From positions 1 to 64,000 of the forward strand of contig JAITLV010000131.1 in the NCBI GenBank assembly GCA_031277685.1: 64,000 bases of DNA, in the 5' to 3' direction. This stretch comes from Sphingobacterium sp. (lineage in GTDB: Bacteria > Bacteroidota > Bacteroidia > Sphingobacteriales > Sphingobacteriaceae). Positions 16,860 to 24,326 of the stretch are shown here, in pieces. Both the position numbers and the translations under genes were made by a program. Position 1 is the first letter of the stretch; each line of letters starts with the position of its first letter. A model generated the notes under the pieces. It was not told the origin of the DNA. It saw only the letters and a list, made by a program, of their open reading frames with translations, and did not search any database.

Positions 16860-17795
16860 TTATTTTGACCGTGCCACTTCGTTTTTTATGCTATTGATCC
16901 CCTCCTTATAGCTCGTTACCTGAAACTCAGGAAATCTACTCCGAAATTTCAAATCGTCAAATACGTTGTCATATTCATATCGTGGCAGAAGTTCAATAAG
17001 TTCCTTGAACTGTTTATTAAATAACGCTCCTATCTGAAAAAATAATTTAGGTACAATACTATATTTAAATTCCTGATTATAAATAGTAGAGGCAATGTTG
17101 ATGAACTCTCCATATGTAAGGTGATCGGTATCAACAGGAAGGTGCCATGTCTGGCCAAATGCATCTGGCGTATTCCCTATCAATGCAGTTGCTCGGCTAG
17201 CATCTGGTGTCCATATCAAACTTCTTTTCTTATTTGCACTCAGTGGTACTTTCAATTTTTTGCCCTCTCTAATATTCTTGAACAAAAGTGTATTAGTAAT
17301 ACTTTGAGTTTTGTTGGGGCCGTAAAATTCTGGTGCTCGACAAATAACCGCTTCAAGTTCTCCAATCTCGATTTCCTGTAAGACCATTTCTGCCATCAGT
17401 TGCCTTACTTTCCCTTTCCTTCCGACTGGAGAAAATATTGTCTTTTCAGTCAAAACTTGGTCATTCTGAGGATACATATACGTGTTGTCAAAAAACACAA
17501 GCTTTGTTCCGTGCAACTTACAGGCATCAATCACATTACGTAGAATAAGAGGAAACTGTTCTTCCCAAAGTATCGAGCTAATTGGGAGTCCTAGCGTGAA
17601 ATAAGCGATGTTACTACCTTTTATTGCCTCAATTGCCTCTTCAGGGATACACAAGTCCGCGGAAAACACCTCATCTGTCTCATTTACTCTTTTTGCATTT
17701 CTACTGACAATACGAATAGCTGACGTAAAGTTTCGTTTCAGTTCCCTTGCAATTTCCTCACCAATTTGTCCATTAGCTCCTAATATTGTTTGCAT
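16860..17795 (-). CDS. NAD-dependent epimerase/dehydratase family protein (extended SDR)
   Basis: This 311-residue cytoplasmic Rossmann-fold protein starts MQTILGANGQIGEEIA, with the NAD(P)-binding GxxGxxG at residues 6-12. VFFDNTYMYP near residue 103 stands where SDRs have the Ser/Tyr region; the usual YxxxK is not evident, with KGKVRQLMAEM near residue 130 in its place, so catalysis may be atypical. Similar proteins in Bacteroidota are annotated as NAD-dependent epimerases or dehydratases. It is the first gene of a two-gene operon with the AraC regulator at 15908. Confidence 0.82.
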   Translation of the reverse strand: MQTILGANGQIGEEIARELKRNFTSAIRIVSRNAKRVNETDEVFSADLCIPEEAIEAIKGSNIAYFTLGLPISSILWEEQFPLILRNVIDACKLHGTKLVFFDNTYMYPQNDQVLTEKTIFSPVGRKGKVRQLMAEMVLQEIEIGELEAVICRAPEFYGPNKTQSITNTLLFKNIREGKKLKVPLSANKKRSLIWTPDASRATALIGNTPDAFGQTWHLPVDTDHLTYGEFINIASTIYNQEFKYSIVPKLFFQIGALFNKQFKELIELLPRYEYDNVFDDLKFRSRFPEFQVTSYKEGINSIKNEVARSK

Positions 17796-17895
17796 ATCAT
17801 CCTTTTTTATAGATTACAAAATTCAAGAAAACGATCGCCATTGATGTAACTCAATCAAGGAAACTTGTAACAGAATCTCTGTTATTTTTACACAG

Positions 17896-19629
17896 CTAGT
17901 TTACGATTCTAAAAATAGGATAAAGAAGATGTGACTTTTCATAGTAGTTCGAATGTCTATATACCCAATCCAATTGCGCCCGCCCATCATCAGCAAATTT
18001 TGGATTATTCGCCTTTTCGCGCTCAAATGCTGCTTTAAGATGGCTATCCTCTTTTAAAAGTTTAGCCGCTGTATCTTCAAAAACATAAGCTGAATAATAC
18101 TCTTTCTGTCCTAAAATAGCATCAAAGAAATTCCAATTGAAATATGAATCTATCGCTTCCGGTTCGAGTGTTTCCAAAAGAAACTTTACTCCGTTTTGGT
18201 TCAAGGGCACCAAAATATCTCCAGCCCTGAACTTCATCGACTTAAATTCCTTGAGTACATAAGTCTCAGAATGGAGATAATGTCCCTCATAAGGAATAGG
18301 ACTTGTTTTGAAGTCTTTGATCCGATATTGTTCGACTGCAATAGTAGAATCTTGTCGCATTGGAACCATTTCAATCTGATTCAATTTCAATAAATCAATA
18401 ATTTTCCATTCAGATTGTGGAATGACATAATATTTTGGAATGATAATTTCTTTTGTCGGGACATAGGTATTATACAATTTGACTCGTTTAGAAAATTTAG
18501 CCTCCCGATCATACCATAATCTATTTTTTGACGAAACTTCACTCGGTTTATATTTTGCTTCAAATCCCCTAAAATCTAGATTGTTAAATTGTGTAGAATC
18601 GAGGCGCCATGCAATTGGATATTTTTCTCCCATACGGTATTGCCTCAGGTTTTCCATTCTTTTTTGTTGAATAATAAGGTGGTTTCTATCCATAAAATTG
18701 AGGCTATGCCACATATAATCATAGGTAGCCTTTACACGTTCTTTATAAGATTTTAACATATGTGTTTCCACAACAGTTCCGATAACATTGAATAAGCTGG
18801 TGTAGCCAGTAGCATACCTTGGTGAATCCATAAAAACTGGAAAACCAACATCTGGGACATCATTATGAATGTTGACGTAAGGAACGGAAATAAATCCCCC
18901 TTTCGCCAGATCTTTAAGAAGCGTGTTTTGCATTTGATCATTGAAATAGTTTCCTAAAGCTCTCCCTAAACGCTCCTTGTTCGTTGATATATAAGTGAAT
19001 ATGTATTGATAATCTGCACCATTACTTACATGATTGTCAATAAAAACATCCGGTTTTATCCAATGAAAAATCTGCTGAAAGCTTCTCGAATTTTTAGTAT
19101 CTGTTTTGATGAAATCTCGATTTAAGTCATAATTTCTCGAATTTCCACGAAAACCATATTCCTCTGGTCCATTTTGATTGGCTCTTGAAAAACCGCCTCG
19201 ATTTAACATACCACTTACATTATAACTTGCTATAGCTGCTATAATAACATTTTCCGGTGCCTTTATCTTTCCTACAGCCAAATCCCTCATCAACATCATG
19301 GTTGCATCAATTCCATCCGGTTCCCCTGGATGAATTCCATTATTTATAAAAAGAACCGACTTATTTCTTCTTGATTCTGCCAAAGATTGTTCTGATGGAT
19401 TAAAAGTCACGACATCGATAGGAAAATGGTTATCATCCTCCCCTTTTGTTTCATAACTGATGGTTGAAAATTGCTTGGATAATTCCTGGTAGAACTTCCT
19501 CATATCTTCAAATGTTGTGGATTGATTCCCATTCCCTATTTCATAGGGGGTGAGATTTTGAGCATAGGTCTTACAAAGACCGAATAGACTACAAATAAAT
19601 AACAACAGTACAACCGGAAGATTCTTCAT
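17896..19629 (-). CDS. M14-family zinc carboxypeptidase-like, secreted
   Basis: This 577-residue protein begins with a signal peptide (MKNLPVVLLLFICSLFGLCKTYAQ). The M14 zinc-binding motif HPGEPDG (H and E of HxxE) is near residue 97, and the third ligand is in DNHVSNGADY near 199. GTVVETHML near 285 carries a possible catalytic Glu. The protein is longer than plain carboxypeptidases, with an extra C-terminal domain after residue 330. M14 enzymes remove C-terminal amino acids from peptides or trim peptidoglycan stems; a periplasmic nutritional role is the simplest. It is divergent from an AraC regulator at 19873. Confidence 0.85.
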   Translation of the reverse strand: MKNLPVVLLLFICSLFGLCKTYAQNLTPYEIGNGNQSTTFEDMRKFYQELSKQFSTISYETKGEDDNHFPIDVVTFNPSEQSLAESRRNKSVLFINNGIHPGEPDGIDATMMLMRDLAVGKIKAPENVIIAAIASYNVSGMLNRGGFSRANQNGPEEYGFRGNSRNYDLNRDFIKTDTKNSRSFQQIFHWIKPDVFIDNHVSNGADYQYIFTYISTNKERLGRALGNYFNDQMQNTLLKDLAKGGFISVPYVNIHNDVPDVGFPVFMDSPRYATGYTSLFNVIGTVVETHMLKSYKERVKATYDYMWHSLNFMDRNHLIIQQKRMENLRQYRMGEKYPIAWRLDSTQFNNLDFRGFEAKYKPSEVSSKNRLWYDREAKFSKRVKLYNTYVPTKEIIIPKYYVIPQSEWKIIDLLKLNQIEMVPMRQDSTIAVEQYRIKDFKTSPIPYEGHYLHSETYVLKEFKSMKFRAGDILVPLNQNGVKFLLETLEPEAIDSYFNWNFFDAILGQKEYYSAYVFEDTAAKLLKEDSHLKAAFEREKANNPKFADDGRAQLDWVYRHSNYYEKSHLLYPIFRIVN

Positions 19630-19807
19630 AAAATGAATTTTAAAATCTAAATTAGAAAAAAACTTAGTTAAACACTATCGTTTAAGCAACTTGGGTTATA
19701 AACCAGCATATTATCAAAAATTATCTACCTGCTACGGACAGCGCTTCTACATTACAATTTGAATGCAAATTGCAATAAAAGGGAAAATTTATAAGTTCAA
19801 AATACAG

Positions 19808-19839
19808 TATTTTTGTCCAAATTGCCATGATTATATTTG
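19808..19839 (+). promoter_or_regulatory. Candidate promoter with two TAnnTTTG boxes
   Basis: TATTTTTG (19808-19815) and TATATTTG (19832-19839) both match the -7 consensus of Bacteroidota. TTTTG at 19811-19815 may serve as the -33 element for the second box, although the 16-base spacing is short. They lie 34-65 bases before the AraC gene start at 19873. Confidence 0.4.
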
Positions 19840-19872
19840 CTATATTGAATAATACATTAAAAAAAAATCATA

Positions 19873-20853
19873 ATGTCCATCGCTAATAGCGAATCAAAAG
19901 AAATGAAAAAGACCATCATCAAAGAATTAAGAGACGAGCAAGATTTCAAGGATTTTTATTTGAAGGAAGTGCCACTGACTTTTTGTGATGAATGTAGCGC
20001 TATTTCGTATAAAAATGGAAATGGTTTTTTGGAGATCGTCCCATTGGAAGAACTTAAAAAAAAACAAAAAGATATTGAAGGACAGCAAACGAGGCGGAAA
20101 TTTTATAGCATTATTTTGCTGACTGAAGGTGAAATAAAAGAGACGATAGGGCAACATGCCTATCATTTCAAACCAAACAGCCTATACTTTATCGGTGAAA
20201 ACCAATTACATGCAGTAGAATACTGGAGCAACAATGTAAAAGGTATTTATTGTATGTTTGATGCCGACTATTTTTTGCTCTGCGTCAAACATCAGATCAA
20301 GCTTAATCAATTCCCTTTCTTTCAGTTGGAAAAAGAACCTTTTCTCCTCTTGAATGAACGTGAAACGAGTATGATGACGCATTTGTTTTGGAAATTAAAC
20401 ACTGAAAAATGCCAGAAAAAAAACTTTAACGACGATCTTCTGACCCGAATGTTCCTGAATGTGATATTATTGGAAGCTGAACGTATTTACAATGGGAAAG
20501 CAATACAAGAAAACTTCTCATTAACACGGAAAGATCAAATTGCATCTCAATTCCAATTACTCGTCAATCAACATTTTATAGAGAAAAGACAAGTAAATGA
20601 TTACGCCGGGATGCTTCATGTACACCCCAACTATCTCAATGATCTTGTCAAAGAAACAACTGGTTTTCCAGCAAGCTATTTTATAAAAAAACAATTGATA
20701 TTAGAAGCAAAATCACGGTTGCTACAAACCAATGACACCGTATCTATGATTTCAGTAAAACTAAACTTCACCGAAGATTCGTACTTTAATCGTTTTTTTA
20801 AAAAACAAACAGGATTAACTCCCCTACAGTTTAGAAAGAACCACAAACATTAA
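19873..20853 (+). CDS. AraC-family transcriptional regulator
   Basis: This 326-residue protein has an N-terminal sensor (about residues 50-180; KFYSIILLTEGEIKETIG and SLYFIGENQLHAVEYW resemble a cupin barrel). The AraC domain at about 215-320 shows YAGMLHVHPNYLNDLVKETTGF and MISVKLNFTEDSYFNRFFKKQTGLTPLQFRK. The sequence DECSAISY near residue 38 carries Cys. It is divergent from the secreted M14 peptidase, so nutrient-responsive control of that peptidase is plausible but unproven. Confidence 0.87.
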   Translation: MSIANSESKEMKKTIIKELRDEQDFKDFYLKEVPLTFCDECSAISYKNGNGFLEIVPLEELKKKQKDIEGQQTRRKFYSIILLTEGEIKETIGQHAYHFKPNSLYFIGENQLHAVEYWSNNVKGIYCMFDADYFLLCVKHQIKLNQFPFFQLEKEPFLLLNERETSMMTHLFWKLNTEKCQKKNFNDDLLTRMFLNVILLEAERIYNGKAIQENFSLTRKDQIASQFQLLVNQHFIEKRQVNDYAGMLHVHPNYLNDLVKETTGFPASYFIKKQLILEAKSRLLQTNDTVSMISVKLNFTEDSYFNRFFKKQTGLTPLQFRKNHKH

Positions 20854-21084
20854 AAATAATATATAACCAATAGTAGAGCGCAATGAGCTGACAATAACAA
20901 AATATTATCAAGTTAGATGAAAGCAGTTTATCATTATTGTTATCGAATATCGCTAACATTTCTATTATTTCTGTTGACAATGCTAGACCTAAACATACAA
21001 TGTTCCGGAGGCTATAAAATTCTAGCTTCTAATGACCCGTGTAAAAATCAAGTTAAACGGAATCAATCCCCCTCAGCTTGATGC

Positions 21085-21117
21085 CTCCAGGAAAATGAAG
21101 TCTTATGTTTCCTGGAG
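21085..21117. repeat. Inverted repeat CTCCAGGAAA / TTTCCTGGAG
   Basis: Ten-base perfect arms lie at 21085-21094 and 21108-21117, 35 bases past the stop of the minus-strand XRE/pentapeptide gene. No T-run follows, so it is a weak terminator or an mRNA-stabilising hairpin. The rest of the gap 20854-21151 is AT-rich without features. Confidence 0.45.
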
Positions 21118-21151
21118 AAAGCCCAATAAAGCTATTTTATCAACAAGTACT

Positions 21152-22084
21152 TCATGATAAGGTTGTGACTTGTGACAGATCCACATCCAAACCTTTGAGT
21201 GCAGCATAAGTTAACTTATCCATCATTGCTCCCTCGAAATTGATCGTTTTAAGTGCCTTGTAATATCGATTCGTCAAGGCAAAGCTGGAGCGAAACGATG
21301 CACTCCTAAATGTAGCTCCTTTGAAAGAAGCTCCAGTTAAGGCCACTCGATCAAACATCACATCTACAAAAACCTGTCCGTCAAGCCGGATCCCACTCAT
21401 ATCACAGGATCTAAATGTCATACCCGTAAAAGAACAGTTACTAAAAACTGTTTTTGTGAGATCTGTAGCTGAGAGCTTTACATTGATTAAGGAAGAATCC
21501 ATAAAATTTGCTGCAGTAAGTTCTGATGAACGAAAGTCAGTACCTATAAGAATAGTCTTGTTAAAGATTGCATCTGAAAGGTTATTTGCAAAAAAAATGC
21601 AGTCCTTCAAATTCGCTTCCGTAAAATTCGCGCTATGCAGATCACTGCCTTTAAATGAACTTCCTGTGAAATCCGCTTTGGAAAAATCAGTATTTCTTAG
21701 ATCGCTGCCTAGAAACCGACGTTTTGGAGCATACACTCCTACAAAATCTGCTTCCGCTAATGAGCTACCACTAAAATCAGTTAATAGTTGACGTTCCACT
21801 TCAGCGTATGACTGCGTCCCATGATTTGCATCGTCATCACTACTGGTATTTTTTGTTATTGACTCATCGTTTGTGAACTGTGGCGCCCCAATGAAGTAAC
21901 TCAATTCAACGGTAAAAACCTCCGCCAGCTGATTAATCGTAATGAAATCAGGAATAGATTCGCCACGCTCCCATTTTCCAACGGCTTGGGGACTAATAAA
22001 TAAAAGAGCAGCAAGTTGTGCCTGTGACATGTTTTGTGCTTTTCGAGCACTAGCAATTCTATTGCCAAGTATTTTAGCATCCAT
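21152..22084 (-). CDS. XRE-type HTH fused to pentapeptide repeats
   Basis: In this 310-residue cytoplasmic protein, residues 1-65 form a Cro/C1-type helix-turn-helix (ASARKAQNMSQAQLAALLFI, SPQAVGKWERGESIPDF, TINQLAEVFTVELSYFIG). An acidic linker follows (about 70-95). From about residue 105 the A(D/N)Lxx-type repeats form a right-handed beta helix (ADFVGVY, SDLRNTDFSKADFTG, SANFTEANLKDCIF and so on) to about 290. Pentapeptide proteins such as QnrB and MfpA mimic DNA or bind gyrase; here the repeats are more likely a sensory or partner-binding module of a regulator. A 17-bp direct repeat lies in front of the gene. Confidence 0.88.
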   Translation of the reverse strand: MDAKILGNRIASARKAQNMSQAQLAALLFISPQAVGKWERGESIPDFITINQLAEVFTVELSYFIGAPQFTNDESITKNTSSDDDANHGTQSYAEVERQLLTDFSGSSLAEADFVGVYAPKRRFLGSDLRNTDFSKADFTGSSFKGSDLHSANFTEANLKDCIFFANNLSDAIFNKTILIGTDFRSSELTAANFMDSSLINVKLSATDLTKTVFSNCSFTGMTFRSCDMSGIRLDGQVFVDVMFDRVALTGASFKGATFRSASFRSSFALTNRYYKALKTINFEGAMMDKLTYAALKGLDVDLSQVTTLS

Positions 22085-22111
22085 AATCGGTATTTATGTT
22101 ATTTGACAACA

Positions 22112-22119
22112 CAAATATA
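22112..22119 (-). promoter_or_regulatory. -7 element of the XRE/pentapeptide gene
   Basis: On the minus strand TATATTTG matches TAnnTTTG and stands 28 bases before the ATG. The -33 region at about 22139-22143 is poor, which fits activator dependence and the repeated site just upstream. Confidence 0.5.
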
Positions 22120-22153
22120 CATGCCGCGAATATTGGATGCCATAAAATAACGA

Positions 22154-22191
22154 CTACTTACAGTTGTTATTATGCTACTTATAGTTGTTAT
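22154..22191. promoter_or_regulatory. Direct repeat CTACTTA(C/T)AGTTGTTAT x2, period 21 bp
   Basis: Copies at 22154-22170 and 22175-22191 differ at one base. The 21-base period places them on the same face of the helix. The first copy joins ATAACGACT to form a near-palindrome with AGTTGTTAT. They lie just upstream of the -33 region of the XRE/pentapeptide gene, the position of an activator site. The other neighbour, GntR, starts at 22317. Confidence 0.6.
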
Positions 22192-22260
22192 CCACTATTA
22201 TATGATCCCTGCAGCTTGTTAATAGTCTCCAGGGTAAGCTAAACAATAAAAGTATCTTTT

Positions 22261-22293
22261 TTTTGTTGGCGTAGAAATTTTATACTACCTTTG
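22261..22293 (+). promoter_or_regulatory. Bacteroidota promoter of the GntR gene
   Basis: TTTTG (22261-22265) and TACCTTTG (22286-22293) with a 20-base spacer match the TTTG-N19/20-TAnnTTTG consensus. The proposed operator (22298 on) covers the transcription start. Confidence 0.7.
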
Positions 22294-22297
22294 CAAT

Positions 22298-22312
22298 CAT
22301 CAGATGATATGA
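22298..22312. promoter_or_regulatory. Candidate GntR operator, copy 1
   Basis: CATCAGATGATATGA lies between the promoter and the ATG at 22317. It shares the first ten bases, CATCAGATGA, with the better palindrome at 23038 before the MFS gene. The second half-site is degenerate. The position would give autorepression. Confidence 0.55.
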
Positions 22313-22316
22313 CTAT

Positions 22317-22976
22317 ATGAAAACTGAACACATCATACGAAGATCTTTAGCCGAAGAAGTAGCGGCCGCAATTGAGGAGAAAATTAAGCTGGGCAATTTC
22401 CCGCTGGATTCAAAGCTCCCAACAGAACCGGAATTGATGAAACAATTTGCAGTAGGAAGATCTACTATTCGAGAAGCAGTAAAATATCTAAGTCAATCTG
22501 GCTACTTGCATGTGCAACAAGGCCTAGGAACATTTATCAAAAGCGTGACTGGACACCACGCATTAGATGCAAAAATTGAAAAAGGTAATTTCAACGATAT
22601 TTTCGAGGTCAGACATGTATTGGAATTAAAAATTATTGAAAAAGCTGCGGTAAATCGCACAGCAAAAGGACTAAAGGATATGGCTCTCGCACTCAAAAAT
22701 AGAGCAAAATATGCCGCTAGTGGGAATCTTATTGCTTGTGTGGAAGCGGATATTGACTTTCATAGTGCTATTGCAGAATCCTGTGGGAATAATATTCTAA
22801 CAGCACTATATAATACATTATCGGTTCACGTTAATAAATTTTTCATGGAGATTTATAAGGACACCACACCTTTTCTTGTCTCGCAAAGCCAACACGAGCA
22901 ATTGATGGAAGCGATCAAAGATAAAGACATCCAGCAAGCCGTTGCAGTAGCAAATCAAATTATTCAACATAAGTAA
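22317..22976 (+). CDS. GntR-family regulator (FadR/FCD type)
   Basis: This 219-residue protein has an N-terminal winged helix (residues 8-75; SLAEEVAAAIEEKIKLGNFP, LPTEPELMKQFAVGRSTIREA, YLHVQQGLGTFI) and an FCD effector domain (about 95-215; EVRHVLELKIIEKAA, then DIDFHSAIAESCGNNIL, with the D and H ligands of the FCD metal site). FCD regulators bind small carboxylates or metals. It precedes an Fsr-like exporter by 88 bases on the same strand. Matching CATCAGATGA sites stand at both starts, which predicts that it controls itself and the exporter. Confidence 0.9.
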   Translation: MKTEHIIRRSLAEEVAAAIEEKIKLGNFPLDSKLPTEPELMKQFAVGRSTIREAVKYLSQSGYLHVQQGLGTFIKSVTGHHALDAKIEKGNFNDIFEVRHVLELKIIEKAAVNRTAKGLKDMALALKNRAKYAASGNLIACVEADIDFHSAIAESCGNNILTALYNTLSVHVNKFFMEIYKDTTPFLVSQSQHEQLMEAIKDKDIQQAVAVANQIIQHK

Positions 22977-23037
22977 ATTTTTAGGGCACTCATCATTTAG
23001 GATCCCGACAATCAAATGTAATAAATCACAACTCTAA

Positions 23038-23056
23038 ACATCAGATGACCTGATGT
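23038..23056. promoter_or_regulatory. Candidate GntR operator, copy 2 (palindrome)
   Basis: Half-sites ACATCAG (23038-23044) and CTGATGT (23050-23056) are perfect inverted repeats around ATGAC, 8 bases before the MFS start codon. The length and shape are usual for a dimeric GntR operator, and the first half is shared with the site before the regulator gene. Confidence 0.65.
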
Positions 23057-23064
23057 CTTAATTT

Positions 23065-24285
23065 ATGAAAACAGAATCTTTAAAAGCCGACAGTTCTTGG
23101 AATAGTTCCCAGACGGTCTACCCTATTTTATTTGCAATTAGTATCTCTCATCTATTGAACGATCTGATACAATCTGTTATTCCGGCAGTTTATCCACTAC
23201 TGAAGTCTAATTATGCCCTCAGTTTTACGCAAATCGGCATTATTACGCTAGTATTTCAGCTAACAGCCTCCATCCTCCAACCTTTTGTTGGACTTTATAC
23301 AGATAAAAAACCTACGCCAAGGTCATTAGCTATAGGTATGTTGTTTTCCCTTGCGGGCTTGCTTTGTATTGCCTTCGCCTCCAATTTTACATATATCCTG
23401 CTTTCGGTGAGCCTTATTGGTATGGGCTCCTCAATTTTCCATCCCGAAGCATCCCGGGTTGCTCATTTAGCCTCTGGTGGTAAAAAAGGATTAGCACAAT
23501 CTATTTTTCAGGTTGGCGGAAATGCTGGTGGTGCTATAGGCCCCCTTCTAGCAGCTTTGATTGTCATCCCCTTTGGTCAACAATATATTGGTGTTTTTGG
23601 TGTATTGGCAATTTTGGCAATTTTAATTCTTACTTATGTCGGGAATTGGTATCAATTGCATCTTCGGCCAAAATCTACCGGTTCGACACAGGTAAACACA
23701 GCGTTGAAATCAAATTTCTCTAAGTCTAAAATCATTTTTGCCTTGGCTATTTTGTTGATTCTTATATTTTCTAAGTACTTCTACATGGCATCCATGACCA
23801 GCTATTTTACGTTCTATCTCATCGATAAATTTGGAATAACTGTACAAGAATCACAGATTTATCTGTTCATTTTCCTCGCATCTGTAGCTGTCGGAACAAT
23901 ACTCGGTGGCCCATTAGGCGACCGTTATGGTCGTAAACTTATTATTTGGATCTCAATTCTCGGAGCTGCACCTTTTACATTGGCTTTACCACATGTTGGC
24001 TTAGCATTAACCGTAACACTCTCTATTTTGATCGGTTTAATCATATCCTCTGCCTTTTCGGCAATATTAGTCTATGCGACCGAATTGATTCCAGGAAAAG
24101 TTGGCATGATTGCAGGGCTCTTCTTTGGTCTTGCTTTTGGAATGGGTGGAATCGGTTCCGCTATTTTAGGATGGCTTGCTGATAAAACTTCTATTGAACA
24201 TGTGTTTAATATCTGTGCATACCTGCCATTGATCGGTATAGTGACTGGATTTTTACCAAACATTGAGCGTCATAAGAAATCCTAA
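23065..24285 (+). CDS. MFS transporter, fosmidomycin-resistance (Fsr) type
   Basis: This 406-residue inner-membrane protein has 12 helices. SHLLNDLIQSVIPAVYPLLK near residue 32, FVGLYTDKKPTPRSLAIG near 75, and GSSIFHPEASRVAHLASGGKKGLAQS near 120 are hallmarks of the Fsr family, which exports fosmidomycin and related drugs by proton antiport. GPLGDRYGRKL near 285 is the second MFS loop motif. The native substrate is uncertain. Control by the adjacent GntR protein is predicted from the shared operator. Confidence 0.88.
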   Translation: MKTESLKADSSWNSSQTVYPILFAISISHLLNDLIQSVIPAVYPLLKSNYALSFTQIGIITLVFQLTASILQPFVGLYTDKKPTPRSLAIGMLFSLAGLLCIAFASNFTYILLSVSLIGMGSSIFHPEASRVAHLASGGKKGLAQSIFQVGGNAGGAIGPLLAALIVIPFGQQYIGVFGVLAILAILILTYVGNWYQLHLRPKSTGSTQVNTALKSNFSKSKIIFALAILLILIFSKYFYMASMTSYFTFYLIDKFGITVQESQIYLFIFLASVAVGTILGGPLGDRYGRKLIIWISILGAAPFTLALPHVGLALTVTLSILIGLIISSAFSAILVYATELIPGKVGMIAGLFFGLAFGMGGIGSAILGWLADKTSIEHVFNICAYLPLIGIVTGFLPNIERHKKS

Positions 24286-24325
24286 AAAAACATCTCTCCA
24301 AAGGTTTTTGGAGAGATGTTTCTCT
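24284..24325. terminator. Strong bidirectional terminator
   Basis: Arms ACATCTCTCCAAA (24290-24302) and TTTGGAGAGATGT (24307-24319) are perfect with a GGTT loop. T-runs follow on the minus strand (from the A7 at 24284) and, less regularly, on the plus strand. It separates the convergent MFS gene and the SusD gene. Confidence 0.9.
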
Positions 24326-24326
24326 A

